From an uncultured Pseudomonadota bacterium (GTDB lineage Bacteria; Desulfobacterota; Desulfobulbia; Desulfobulbales; Desulfurivibrionaceae), in contig CALMMG010000073.1 of assembly GCA_937868185.1 (NCBI GenBank), positions 1 through 56,063 on the forward strand: a DNA stretch of 56,063 nucleotides, read 5' to 3'. Below the pieces are notes generated by a model, which was not told the origin of the DNA, ran no database searches, and worked only from the letters and a program-made list of their open reading frames with translations. Made by a program: the position numbers and the translations under genes. Shown one piece after another: positions 8,809 through 17,207 of this stretch (its first letter is position 1; every line of letters begins with the position of its first letter).

Positions 8809-8956
8809 CGGCGTAGCCCCCAAAAACTTTACAAAAAAACTGTGAAAAAATGAAAAAAGTTATAGAATTGAAACAACCTGTTATTTAACGGTGCAAATCA
8901 TTGCTCTTTTCGGTCACGAATGACCGCTCACATCGCGCAATGGAAGGAGACCGACC

Positions 8957-9160
8957 ATGGCTTTCCAAATCAACAACACCACCCAACCCAAGGCGCAGAA
9001 AACCCCTCTGGGCACTACGGATGTTGACTTTTTCGAGGAAACCATTATTTTTAAAAAAATGAACGTGCTGATGCAATCCGGCGCCTTTGCCCTTACCCAG
9101 TCCAAGACATTGACCAAAAGCATTTTTGCTTTGCTTCGGGGGGTCTCTCGCCACAATTAG
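8957..9160 (+). CDS. Small hypothetical protein (67 aa)
   Basis: Unrecognised. It starts with ATG after an excellent AAGGAG (8943-8948) and ends before a terminator at 9234-9268, so it has the layout of a monocistronic gene. The product MAFQINNTTQ... is hydrophilic with a mildly amphipathic C-terminal half rich in Leu/Thr/Lys; there is no signal peptide, membrane segment or Cys. A CGGTCA/TGACCG inverted repeat lies at 8911-8926 in its leader. The 8824-8956 region otherwise holds nothing I can name. Confidence 0.55.
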   Translation: MAFQINNTTQPKAQKTPLGTTDVDFFEETIIFKKMNVLMQSGAFALTQSKTLTKSIFALLRGVSRHN

Positions 9161-9233
9161 CCAAAACAGCCTTGATTTTTCTCAAACAAAAGATCAAGCT
9201 GTCTCGTCCTGCCCCTACTGTAACACAGACACC

Positions 9234-9268
9234 AAAAGGGCTCACCTGCTGAGTCCTTTTCTTTTTTT
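9234..9268 (+). terminator. Terminator or attenuator before the siroheme protein gene
   Basis: AAAAGG-CTCA pairs with TGAG-CCTTTT around a CCTGC loop (each arm has one extra base), followed by CTTTTTTT. It ends 30 bp before the start at 9298, so it may end the small upstream gene or attenuate the downstream one. Confidence 0.65.
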
Positions 9269-9297
9269 ATTGCGAGATAGTCCCCAAGGAGAAACCC

Positions 9298-9960
9298 ATG
9301 TTGAACGACGGCGAAAAAGGTGCAGTGCTACAACGCGACAAAGAAACATATGCCATTGTCCCCCATCTCCCACTCGGCCTCATCACCCCGGCGCAACTGC
9401 GAAAAATTGCCGATGTTGCCGAAAAATACAAAACAACCGCCCTCAAAATCACCAGCGCGGCCCGCATCGCCATGGTCGGTCTCAGAGAAGAGGACATCGA
9501 CAGTGCTTGGCGGGATCTCGATATGAATCCCGGAGCAGCCATCGGCCTCTGCGTCCGCAGCATCAAGGCCTGCCCCGGCAACACCCTCTGCCGCCTTGGC
9601 CAGCAAGACGCCTTGACTATGGGCACTGAGCTTGACACCCGCTACCATGGCCTCGAATTACCCGGCAAACTGAAGATGGGGGTCTCCGGCTGCCCCAACC
9701 AGTGCGCCGAAACCTCGGTGAAAGATCTTGGCTTGGTTGGCAAGGCCAAGGGCTGGACCATCTTGGTCGGCGGAAACGCCGCCTCCCGGGCGAGAATCGG
9801 CACAACCCTCTGCGAAGACCTTTCCAGCGAAGAAGCTCTGGCCACCAGCGCACGGGTTATCGCCTATTTCAAAGAAAACGCCAAGAAGGGCGAGCGCATG
9901 GGTCGATTCATGGACAGAGTCGGTTTCGAGACCTTCAAGACTGCCGTGCTTGCCGGATAA
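9298..9960 (+). CDS. Low-molecular-weight siroheme [4Fe-4S] sulfite/nitrite reductase-like protein
   Basis: Protein of 220 residues matching the small assimilatory-type sulfite reductase of sulfate reducers in size and motif order. The paired siroheme/Fe-S ligand motifs are present: Cys92-x5-Cys98 (CPGNTLC) and Cys132-x3-Cys136 (GCPNQC), after an N-terminal ferredoxin-like half domain (PLGLITPAQLRKIADVAEKY). An additional Cys85 lies just before. AAGGAG precedes the ATG. The physiological substrate is uncertain; some members may transfer electrons or act in siroheme-related chemistry rather than sulfite reduction. Confidence 0.85.
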   Translation: MLNDGEKGAVLQRDKETYAIVPHLPLGLITPAQLRKIADVAEKYKTTALKITSAARIAMVGLREEDIDSAWRDLDMNPGAAIGLCVRSIKACPGNTLCRLGQQDALTMGTELDTRYHGLELPGKLKMGVSGCPNQCAETSVKDLGLVGKAKGWTILVGGNAASRARIGTTLCEDLSSEEALATSARVIAYFKENAKKGERMGRFMDRVGFETFKTAVLAG

Positions 9961-9970
9961 TTTGTGTTTT

Positions 9971-10011
9971 CTCGGCTATGCCATGGAGTTCCCGTCCATG
10001 GCATAGCCGAG
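9971..10011. terminator. 17-bp perfect inverted repeat after the siroheme gene
   Basis: The arms 9971-9987 and 9995-10011 are perfectly complementary around a 7-base loop, 11 bp after the stop codon. The following T run (CCCCCTTTT) is weak but compatible with termination on the plus strand. Confidence 0.6.
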
Positions 10012-10063
10012 CCGCCCCCTTTTCTTCTCCCCAGAGCCAGCCGCACTCCACTCACAAATAGTG

Positions 10064-10091
10064 TTGACAATCCTGGAGTATCGGCTATTTT
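10064..10091 (+). promoter_or_regulatory. Promoter of the CAU tRNA
   Basis: TTGACA, a 16-base spacer and TATTTT, 28 bp before the mature tRNA start at 10120. Confidence 0.65.
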
Positions 10092-10119
10092 AAAAGATTC
10101 ATTTTTCGTTTGAGCATAT

Positions 10120-10196
10120 GGGCCTATAGCTCAACTGGCTAGAGCCACCGGCTCATAACCGGTCGGTCCCTGGTTCGAATCCAGGTAGGCCCACCA
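10120..10196 (+). tRNA. tRNA with anticodon CAU (elongator Met or Ile2)
   Basis: 77-base tRNA. The acceptor GGGCCTA pairs with TAGGCCC, and ACCA is encoded. The anticodon loop CTCATAA sits between ACCGG and CCGGT; the T arm is CCTGGTTCGAATCCAGG. It is not the initiator: the acceptor ends are fully paired and the anticodon stem lacks the GGG/CCC signature. Whether it is elongator Met or a lysidine-modified Ile2 depends on identity elements I cannot settle by eye. Confidence 0.9.
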
Positions 10197-10364
10197 CACC
10201 AAGCCAGAACCGACAGAGCAGGTAATGTATTGCACGCGCAACAGAAATCCATTCATCCAGGGACATGTTTTGGGAAAACCAGGGCAGGATTCCGGACACA
10301 AGGTGCGACCACACATGGTTAGCGCCTTTTTTTTATTTTAGGCCACCACGGACACCAGCAAAGG

Positions 10365-11246
10365 ATGCCGGAAGAAAAATTTTCCACCACAACACTTCTC
10401 TCGATTCTCAACTCCATTGCCCCGTTTGCCATGGCTGAACCATGGGACAACGTCGGGCTCATGGTGGGGGATCCGGACCAGCAGGTCAACGGGATTCTAA
10501 TAGCCCTCGACCCAACAGAGGCGCTCATCCACGAAGCCCTCTCGCAGAACCTAAACACCATCCTCACCCACCACCCCTTGATCTTCCATCCCCTGAAAAC
10601 AATCCCCAGCAACACCCCCATGGGCCGCATGCTAAAAACTGCCCTGAGCCATAGCCTTACCCTTATTGCCTGCCACACCAACCTCGATCTTGTGGCCGCC
10701 GGGGTCTCCAACGCCTTGGCGAAAAAACTTGGTCTGCAGAACACCAAGCCGCTCACCGGCAAAGAGTCTGCCGCACAAGATCAAAATCCTGGTTTTGGCA
10801 AAATCGGCACCCTGGCCGCCCCCCTGCCCGCCGACCACTTCCTGACCCACTTGCTGACCACCCTTGATACCCCCGGCATACAGATGGTTGGCTCCCTACC
10901 GGAGACCATCCACACCGTGGCCCTCTGCGGCGGCAGCGGTTCCGATCTTGCCGAAACAGCCTGGGCCATGGGAGCGCAGGTCTATATTACCGGCGAGGTG
11001 AAACACAGCGTAGCTCGCTGGGCAGAGAGTGCAGGGTTTTGCGTGATTGACGCCGGCCATTACCCAACCGAAAAACTCATCGTCCCGGTCCTGGCAGAGA
11101 TCCTAAAAAAATCCTGTGCAGACCGAGGCCTTACTCCGACCATTACCACCACCGCCGATCAGGGCAATCCCATGCAATGGATTGTCTTACATGATAACAA
11201 ACCCAGATTCTGTCAACCAATAGAACCATTGAGGAAGCACAATTGA
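10365..11246 (+). CDS. Nif3/YbgI-like dinuclear metal protein
   Basis: Nif3-like family (often annotated GTP cyclohydrolase 1 type 2). The 293 residues show the metal-binding motifs in order: EPWDNVGLMVGD near residue 25, THHPLIF near 68, CHTNLD near 104, and the C-terminal GHYPTEKL near 228. It overlaps the next gene by 4 bases, with a TTG start inside its stop region, so the two are translationally coupled. Nif3 next to a zinc-ribbon coiled-coil gene is a familiar pairing; the biochemical role of either is not established. Confidence 0.9.
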   Translation: MPEEKFSTTTLLSILNSIAPFAMAEPWDNVGLMVGDPDQQVNGILIALDPTEALIHEALSQNLNTILTHHPLIFHPLKTIPSNTPMGRMLKTALSHSLTLIACHTNLDLVAAGVSNALAKKLGLQNTKPLTGKESAAQDQNPGFGKIGTLAAPLPADHFLTHLLTTLDTPGIQMVGSLPETIHTVALCGGSGSDLAETAWAMGAQVYITGEVKHSVARWAESAGFCVIDAGHYPTEKLIVPVLAEILKKSCADRGLTPTITTTADQGNPMQWIVLHDNKPRFCQPIEPLRKHN

Positions 11247-11962
11247 AAGCAAACATCTCGCATCTCAAGGAACTCCAGGCCATTGATCAAAAAATCAGCA
11301 CGTTGGACAAAGAAATTGCGGCCGGGTCCGCCGAAATTGACAGCCGCCGCAACAGTCTTGACGGTCACAAAGGGACCCTTGTCCAGTTAGCGGAAAAAAT
11401 CGCCGCTAACGAACAGCGCCGCCGCGAACTCGAAGCCGAACTCGAAGATGAAGGGGGCAAGATCAAAGACCGGCAGGCCAAACTGATGAACGTCCAAACC
11501 AACCGTGAATATCAGAGCATTCTCAAGGAAACGGAAGACGGCAAGAAAGCCAACACCCTGCGAGAAGAAGCTGTTGTTCAGCTCATGGAACAGATCGAGG
11601 CCTTGACCGCACAAATCGAAGAAGAAACCAAGATCTGCGCCGAAGATGAAAAAATGCTTGCCGAGGATATCGCCGCAGTTGAGAAAAAAATCAGCCAATT
11701 CAACGCAGAAAAAAGCAAAATTCTGAAAACCCGCGAAAGCAAGGCCAGCGCCGTATCTGCCAGCTTGCTGAAAAAATACACCGCCATCCGGGACAAACGT
11801 AACGGCGTAGCAATTGTGCCGGTGACCGGTGGCGTCTGCCGGGGCTGCTTCATGAACATCCCGCCACAGCTCTATAATGATCTGATGAAAGAAGACAAGC
11901 TCATTTCTTGCCCCACCTGTCACCGCATCATGTTCCATGAGACCGAAACAGAAGAAGAATAA
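11243..11962 (+). CDS. C4-type zinc-ribbon coiled-coil protein
   Basis: 239 residues: a long antiparallel coiled coil (about 1-185, rich in Glu/Lys/Ala) followed by a zinc ribbon, CRGCFM near residue 199 and CPTCHRIM near 224. It resembles the CT398/CdsZ-like family, proposed to act as a regulatory or partner protein for nucleic-acid or flagellar/secretion machines. The start is a TTG at 11243 with GAGGAA upstream. It is coupled to the Nif3-like gene and ends 60 bp before the RNase P RNA promoter. Confidence 0.85.
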   Translation: MKANISHLKELQAIDQKISTLDKEIAAGSAEIDSRRNSLDGHKGTLVQLAEKIAANEQRRRELEAELEDEGGKIKDRQAKLMNVQTNREYQSILKETEDGKKANTLREEAVVQLMEQIEALTAQIEEETKICAEDEKMLAEDIAAVEKKISQFNAEKSKILKTRESKASAVSASLLKKYTAIRDKRNGVAIVPVTGGVCRGCFMNIPPQLYNDLMKEDKLISCPTCHRIMFHETETEEE

Positions 11963-12022
11963 GGCAGGCTGCAATCAACAGCAAAACCGCAGGATCAAGA
12001 AAGGGCAACTCGCTGAAAACCC

Positions 12023-12049
12023 TTGACCTTTACCGGTCCTGCTTATAGT
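12023..12049 (+). promoter_or_regulatory. Putative rnpB promoter
   Basis: TTGACC and TATAGT are separated by 15 bases, slightly short of optimal (shifting -35 by one base gives 16). The -10 ends 12 bp before the 5' end of the RNase P RNA. Confidence 0.5.
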
Positions 12050-12060
12050 TGTGTCAGTGT

Positions 12061-12415
12061 AGGGAGTGGGTGCATGATCGCTGGCGGCAATTGCCGCCAG
12101 AGGAAAGTCCGGACTCCGCAGGGCAAGGAGGTTCGTAACACGAACTGGGGGCGACCCCGAGGAAAGTGCCACAGAAAACAAACCGCCGGGCAACCGGTAA
12201 GGGTGAAAAGGTGGGGTAAGAGCCCACCGCTTGCGTGGCGACACGGAAGGCACGGCAAACCCCTCCTGGAGCAAAACCAAATAGGGAAGCGTTTGAGGGC
12301 GGCCCGCCCGAAGCTTCCGGGTAGGTTGCAAGAGGTGCCGGGCAACCGGCATCCATAGAGAAATGATCATGGCCCCTGCAAAGGGGTACAGAATCCGGCT
12401 TATAGCCCACTCCCT
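12061..12415 (+). ncRNA. rnpB: RNase P RNA (bacterial type A)
   Basis: Catalytic RNA of RNase P, which matures tRNA 5' ends. P1 is formed by GGGAGTGGG at the start and CCCACTCCC at the end. The universal core strings are visible: GAGGAAAGTCCGGACTCC near the 5' end, ACAGAAA then GGTAAGGGTGAAAAGGTG in the middle, GGTAAGAGCCCACCG, and ACAGAATCCGGCTTATAG before the 3' P1 strand. A T run follows directly, so the P1 stem also serves as terminator. Confidence 0.97.
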
Positions 12416-12428
12416 TTTTTTATTCTTT

Positions 12429-12474
12429 AAGAGCCGTTACAAAAAACATACTTGCCTTTTCGTTACGGCTCTTT
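12429..12474 (+). terminator. Long-loop hairpin after rnpB
   Basis: A 9-bp perfect stem (AAGAGCCGT/ACGGCTCTT) with a 27-base loop between rnpB and ispDF. It could be a second terminator or part of the ispDF leader. Confidence 0.4.
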
Positions 12475-12524
12475 ATGCCGTTCTGGCCGATCAGATAAGA
12501 ACATTACTTTAAGCAACGGCGCAC

Positions 12525-13706
12525 ATGCAGACAGCAACACTGATCATTGCCGCAGGCGGCGCAGGGTTACGCATGGGAACCGCCACCCCCAAACAGTTCA
12601 GCGAACTGCTTGGCGTTCCCATCCTGATCCACACCATCTGCGCCTTTCGTAAGGTTCCCGCCATTGGTGCCATTATCGTGGTGGCCCCAGCGGAACACCG
12701 GGAGCACACCCTTACCCTCCTCTCCCAGTACCAGCTTGATGATCACTGTACGGTGGTCAACGGCGGCAAACTCCGCCAGGACTCGGTGCGCATCGGCCTG
12801 GCCCAGGTGGCGGACGACTGCCCCCTGGTGGCGGTGCATGATGGGGCCCGGCCCCTCATCACCCCCGAAGATATCCAACGATGCCTGGAGGCGGCCAACA
12901 CCCAAGGCGCGGCGATCATGGCGGTGCCGGTGAAGGATACCCTCAAGGCGGTGGGCGCGGACACCACCATCCGCCATACGGTAGAACGAGAATCCCTCTG
13001 GCAGGCGCAGACCCCCCAGGTTATCCGCACCGGCCTCCTGAGAGAAGCCTTTGCCAAGGCAGACCAAGACGGTTTTATCGGCACCGACGAGGCCTCCCTC
13101 CTTGAACATGGAGGTTGGCCGGTTGTGGTGGTAGAAGGCTCGGAAACCAACCTCAAGATCACCCGACCGGATGATCTGCTCATGGCAGAGGCCATACTGA
13201 TGCAAAAACAACCATCCCCACAAATGCGAATCGGCCATGGCTTTGACGCCCACCGGTTGGTCGCAGGCAGACCACTCATCTTGGGCGGCATGGAAATCCC
13301 CCACGAACTAGGGCTACTGGGCCACTCGGACGCCGATGTCCTCACCCATGCCCTGTGTGACGCCATTCTAGGTGCCATCGGCGCAGGCGACATCGGTCGT
13401 CATTTCCCGGACAGCGACCCGCAGTACAAGGGAATCTCCAGCATCAAACTGCTTGCACAGGTGATCGGCTTGGCCGCGGCACAAAATTTTCACTTAGCCA
13501 ACGGTGACATCACCGTGGTGGCCGAACGCCCCAAGCTTGCCTCCCATTTTCCGGCCATGCAGACCATCCTGGCAGAAGCCTGCCGGGTTGAACCTGCGGC
13601 CATCAACCTCAAGGCCTCCACCACGGAAAAGATGGGCTACACCGGCCGCGAGGAAGGTATCAGCGCCCATGCCGTGGTGCTGATGGCAAGTCAGCCACTC
13701 GCCTAA
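12525..13706 (+). CDS. ispDF: Bifunctional IspD-IspF of the MEP isoprenoid pathway
   Basis: Fusion of two non-consecutive MEP-pathway enzymes. Residues 1-225 are 2-C-methyl-D-erythritol 4-phosphate cytidylyltransferase: AAGGAGLRMG nucleotide loop, PKQFSELLG, VHDGARPL, TDEASLLE and VEGSETNLKIT. From residue 230 on is 2-C-methyl-D-erythritol 2,4-cyclodiphosphate synthase: RIGHGFDAHRL (metal ligands Asp and His), LLGHSDADVLTHALCDA, GDIGRHFPD and TTEKMGYTGREEG. The IspDF fusion is well known in Epsilon-, Alpha- and some Deltaproteobacteria. It overlaps thpR tail to tail by 4 bases. Confidence 0.97.
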   Translation: MQTATLIIAAGGAGLRMGTATPKQFSELLGVPILIHTICAFRKVPAIGAIIVVAPAEHREHTLTLLSQYQLDDHCTVVNGGKLRQDSVRIGLAQVADDCPLVAVHDGARPLITPEDIQRCLEAANTQGAAIMAVPVKDTLKAVGADTTIRHTVERESLWQAQTPQVIRTGLLREAFAKADQDGFIGTDEASLLEHGGWPVVVVEGSETNLKITRPDDLLMAEAILMQKQPSPQMRIGHGFDAHRLVAGRPLILGGMEIPHELGLLGHSDADVLTHALCDAILGAIGAGDIGRHFPDSDPQYKGISSIKLLAQVIGLAAAQNFHLANGDITVVAERPKLASHFPAMQTILAEACRVEPAAINLKASTTEKMGYTGREEGISAHAVVLMASQPLA

Positions 13707-14245
13707 ACGGTTTGCAAAGGGTAGGACGCCTCGATGGTATGAAAGGCGCCCTTGGAGGTCAGCTCGCTGGAATAGAGGTGAAACTCCGAAACCGGAAACT
13801 CCGGGGAGGCAAAGAGACCGTTGCCAGCCAGGAAACAGCTTAGCCTAACAAGCGGGGTGTCGTGCAGCCTGGCTAGAGTGATGTGCGGGGAAAATTTGCG
13901 CCCCTCCGGGGCAAATCCCATACCAACCAAAACGGTGTCAATCCTCTTGCGCAAACCGCTTACCTGTTCCACCGGCGCAATCCCGGCCCAGAGCACTCTG
14001 GGAGTCTTTCTGGGCGGGAAAAAACCCAACCCCTTAACCTGCAGAGCAAAGCCCGGCGCCTTTATGTCGGCAAGCCCTTCCTTGATATCCCGAAAGACCC
14101 CGCCGTCCACCTCGCCGATGAAGCGCAGGGTCAGGTGCATCTGCTCCGGTTGCACCCATCTGGCACCAGGAACCCCGTAACAGATCCCCTGCAACTGGGC
14201 CGCGATATCCGGCGGCAGATCAATGGCAACAAACAATCGGTACAT
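13703..14245 (-). CDS. thpR: RNA 2',3'-cyclic phosphodiesterase (2'-5' RNA ligase family, ThpR)
   Basis: 2H phosphoesterase superfamily, 180 residues. Both catalytic HxTx motifs are intact: HLTL (in EQMHLTLRFIGEVD, about residue 40) and HITL (in FSPHITLARL, about residue 125). The N-terminus YRLFVAIDLP is typical. It converges on ispDF with a 4-base tail overlap and is divergent from aroD across a 146-bp promoter region. Physiological RNA substrates are unknown for the family. Confidence 0.92.
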   Translation of the reverse strand: MYRLFVAIDLPPDIAAQLQGICYGVPGARWVQPEQMHLTLRFIGEVDGGVFRDIKEGLADIKAPGFALQVKGLGFFPPRKTPRVLWAGIAPVEQVSGLRKRIDTVLVGMGFAPEGRKFSPHITLARLHDTPLVRLSCFLAGNGLFASPEFPVSEFHLYSSELTSKGAFHTIEASYPLQTV

Positions 14246-14290
14246 GCTTCTCCCCCAAACCCCAAGACAGGCGCACCCTGCTCATGCCTG

Positions 14291-14319
14291 TTGACAATCA
14301 ATCCACGATGGAATAGTTT
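14291..14319 (+). promoter_or_regulatory. Promoter of aroD-aroE-aroA
   Basis: A perfect TTGACA, a 17-base spacer and TAGTTT, ending 72 bp before the aroD start. Confidence 0.65.
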
Positions 14320-14391
14320 TGCTTTTCATTATTATGAGATTATTATCCGCTATTTTATAGCTTTTTTCAGCCTTTTCCCTCGGAGCAACCC

Positions 14392-15102
14392 ATGCTTAAT
14401 GTCACGACCAGTGCAGTGCGCCGCCTCTGCGTCTCCATCGCCGCAGCCACCCAGGCCGAAGCACTGACCTTGGCCAAAGAATCAGAGCCGGTTGCCGATG
14501 TCATCGAGATCCGCCTGGACAGCATGGCACACCCAGACATCCCCCTTTTCCTCTCTGCCCTTGGCAAACCCCTGGTGTTTACCAACCGGCCCTCCTGGGA
14601 AGGCGGCAACTGCGCGGATGAAGAAATGACGCGCCTCGCACTACTCGGAAAGGCTGTCGAAGCCGGGGCTGCCTATATTGACATCGAACTCAACTCTGAG
14701 CCCACCCTGGCAACCGAACTCATTAATGCCGCCCGGGCGAACAACTGCCAGACCATAGTCTCCTGGCACGATTTCAAGTGCACCGCCTCCAGGCAGGCCT
14801 TGACCGAAATCTTTCAACGCCAATGCCGAAGCGGCGCCGACATTGGCAAGATCGTCACCACCGCCCGTTGCTTTCAGGACGTATTCCGGGTTCTCGCCCT
14901 ACAAGAACAGGCGTCCGAAATGGGCTTTCCCCTCATCGCCTTCTGCATGGGCCCGCTCGGCACGATCAGCCGGGTGGCCACCACCGATCTGGGCGGCTAC
15001 ATGACCTACGCCGCCCCGGACAACGGCCCAGCCACCGCACCCGGCCAGCTGCCCGCCTCGGCCCTGCGCCGCATCTTCACGGAACTTGGCCATGGCAATT
15101 AA
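14392..15102 (+). CDS. aroD: 3-Dehydroquinate dehydratase, type I
   Basis: Third step of the shikimate pathway. Class I residues are visible: Glu and Arg in VIEIRLDSM near residue 45, the catalytic His in VSWHDF near 125, and the Schiff-base Lys in DIGKIVTTA near 155; MGPLGTISRV lies near 185. The 236-residue length is normal. The stop overlaps the aroE start by 11 bases, so aroD-aroE are coupled, and aroA follows 12 bp after aroE. Confidence 0.95.
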   Translation: MLNVTTSAVRRLCVSIAAATQAEALTLAKESEPVADVIEIRLDSMAHPDIPLFLSALGKPLVFTNRPSWEGGNCADEEMTRLALLGKAVEAGAAYIDIELNSEPTLATELINAARANNCQTIVSWHDFKCTASRQALTEIFQRQCRSGADIGKIVTTARCFQDVFRVLALQEQASEMGFPLIAFCMGPLGTISRVATTDLGGYMTYAAPDNGPATAPGQLPASALRRIFTELGHGN

Positions 15103-15913
15103 CGGCGCCACCGAACTTTACGGCATCATGGGCAACCCCGTTGCCCACAGCCTGAGCCCGGCCATGCACAATGGAGCCTTTGGAGCCCTTGGCCTGAACA
15201 AGGTCTATCTCCCCTTTGCTGTGCAGGATGTCGCCCAGGCCATGACCGGCTTCCGGGCCTTGGGCATCAAGGGCGTGAGCGTCACCATCCCCCACAAGCA
15301 AGCGGTGATCCCATACCTTGACACCATCGACCCGGTTGCCGAAAAAATCGGCGCGGTGAACACCCTGGTTATCAATAACACCGCCATCCACGGGGAAAAC
15401 ACCGACTGGCTCGGCGCCAACCGGGCATTAAGCGAAAAAATCAGCCTCAAAGGCGCTTCGGTTTTGCTCCTTGGCGCAGGCGGCTCGGCGCGGGCCATCG
15501 GTTTTGGGTTGCTTGAAGCCGGGGCCTCGCTCACCATTGCCAGCCGGACCCCGGAAAAAGGCCAGGGACTGGCCAGGCTTCTCGACTGCCCCTGGCTGCC
15601 CCTGGCCGAAGCCGGCACCGTCACAGCCGACGCCCTGGTAAACGCCACCTCAATGGGCATGGGCTCCCAGCAAGATCTGCTGCCCATTGCCCGTGAAACC
15701 CTGGCCAACTTCGGGGTGGTTATGGACATTGTCTATGCCCCCCTGGCCACCCGTTTATTACAAGAGGCTGAGAAGGCTGGCTGCCAGACCATCGACGGCC
15801 TTGCCATGTTGCTCTATCAGGGCGCAGCCCAGTTTGAACTCTGGACCGGCCAGCAGGCCCCGGTGGAAGTGATGCGCCAGAGCCTGCTCACCAGCTTAGG
15901 CTACAACCCCTAA
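15092..15913 (+). CDS. aroE: Shikimate dehydrogenase (NADP)
   Basis: Reduces 3-dehydroshikimate to shikimate. I used the ATG at 15092 instead of a TTG two codons upstream. Substrate-site residues are in YGIMGNPVAHSLSPAMHN near the N-terminus, the catalytic Lys in TIPHKQAV and Asp in GENTDWLG; the NADP loop is LLLGAGGSARAI, followed by IASRTPEKG. The C-terminus GLAMLLYQGAAQFELWTG is typical. It is the middle gene of the aroD-aroE-aroA operon. Confidence 0.96.
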   Translation: MAINGATELYGIMGNPVAHSLSPAMHNGAFGALGLNKVYLPFAVQDVAQAMTGFRALGIKGVSVTIPHKQAVIPYLDTIDPVAEKIGAVNTLVINNTAIHGENTDWLGANRALSEKISLKGASVLLLGAGGSARAIGFGLLEAGASLTIASRTPEKGQGLARLLDCPWLPLAEAGTVTADALVNATSMGMGSQQDLLPIARETLANFGVVMDIVYAPLATRLLQEAEKAGCQTIDGLAMLLYQGAAQFELWTGQQAPVEVMRQSLLTSLGYNP

Positions 15914-15925
15914 AGATTGCAGACC

Positions 15926-17200
15926 ATGAAAGAAATCCGCCCCCTTGCCTTCACCGACACCACCCTCACCGTCCCCGGCTCCAAAAGCCTAACCCAGCGG
16001 GCCCTCATTGCCGCGGCCCTGGCAAACGGGGAAAGCATTTTGCAATACCCCCTGGCCAGCGAGGACACCGAATACACCTCCCAAGCTCTTGCGGCCATGG
16101 GTATCACCGTCGAAGCCGGCCAGGAGCAATGGCGGGTGCAGGGCCAGAGCGGGATCATCGCCACACCGGACAAAGAGATATTTTTGGGCAATAACGGCAC
16201 CGCCACCCGCTTTCTCACCTCGGTGGCAGCGCTGGGGCACGGGACCTTTACCATCAACGGCGACCCGCGCATGCACGAGCGGCCGATCAAGCCCCTGATG
16301 GAAGCGCTGTCCGGCTGGGGGGTCGAGATCCGCAGCATCAACAACACGGGCTGCCCGCCGGTTGCCATCGCAGCCAACGGCATCAAGGGCGGCAAAACCC
16401 TGCTGCCCGAGGGCAAAAGCAGTCAGTATCTCTCCTCCCTGCTCTTGGTCGCACCCTATGCTGCACAACCTGCCGAACTCTTGGTGGCCGGGGAGGTCTT
16501 GTCCAAGCCCTATGTCACCATGACCCTGGCCGTGATGAAAGATTTCGGCATTGAGGTAACCGCCAACCCCGAACTCAATCATTTCCGCATCCCCCAGGCC
16601 TGCTACCAGGCCAGGAACTATGCGGTGGAAGGCGACGCCTCCAGCGCTTCCTACTTCTGGGCAGCTGCGGCAGTAACCGGCGGACGGGTAACGGTGGCCA
16701 ATGTGCCCTCGCCATCGTTGCAGGGGGATGCTGTGCTGGTGGATATCCTGGCCCGGATGGGCTGCGGGGTGCAGCGTTCTGCGGCGGGCATCACCGTGAC
16801 CGGCAGCAAGGCGCTGCGCGGAGTTGAGGTGGACATGGGCGATTGCCCGGACGTAGTCCCTACCCTGGCCGTGGTAGCTAGTTTTGCCAAAGGGCGAACG
16901 GTGATCAAAAATATCGCCCATCTGCGGATCAAGGAATGCGACCGCCTCCATGTCATGGTCACGGAGCTTGCCAAGCTTGGGGTTAGGGCGGAGGAACGGC
17001 CGGACGCCATGATCATCGAAGGCAGCGCGGCCGACAGCCCCTTGCATGGTGCGGAAATTGATACCTACCACGACCATCGCATCGCCATGAGCTTTGCTGT
17101 GGCCGGACTGGTGGTGCCGGGTATCCGGATCAAGGGAGAAGGGTGCGTGGCCAAATCCTTTCCGGATTTCTGGGAGCGGTTCGAACTGCTGTACCGATAG
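15926..17200 (+). CDS. aroA: 3-Phosphoshikimate 1-carboxyvinyltransferase (EPSP synthase)
   Basis: Sixth shikimate-pathway step, joining shikimate 3-phosphate and PEP. The start is the ATG at 15926, 12 bp after aroE. Family landmarks in order are PGSKSLTQRALIAAALA, NNGTATRFLTSVAA, DPRMHERPIKPLMEAL, KSSQYLSSLLL, DVVPTLAVVA, RIKECDRLHVM and DTYHDHRIAMSFAVAGL. The length of 424 residues is typical. It converges on the GGDEF-EAL gene 7 bp away, with no obvious terminator between. Confidence 0.97.
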   Translation: MKEIRPLAFTDTTLTVPGSKSLTQRALIAAALANGESILQYPLASEDTEYTSQALAAMGITVEAGQEQWRVQGQSGIIATPDKEIFLGNNGTATRFLTSVAALGHGTFTINGDPRMHERPIKPLMEALSGWGVEIRSINNTGCPPVAIAANGIKGGKTLLPEGKSSQYLSSLLLVAPYAAQPAELLVAGEVLSKPYVTMTLAVMKDFGIEVTANPELNHFRIPQACYQARNYAVEGDASSASYFWAAAAVTGGRVTVANVPSPSLQGDAVLVDILARMGCGVQRSAAGITVTGSKALRGVEVDMGDCPDVVPTLAVVASFAKGRTVIKNIAHLRIKECDRLHVMVTELAKLGVRAEERPDAMIIEGSAADSPLHGAEIDTYHDHRIAMSFAVAGLVVPGIRIKGEGCVAKSFPDFWERFELLYR

Positions 17201-17207
17201 GCACCGA

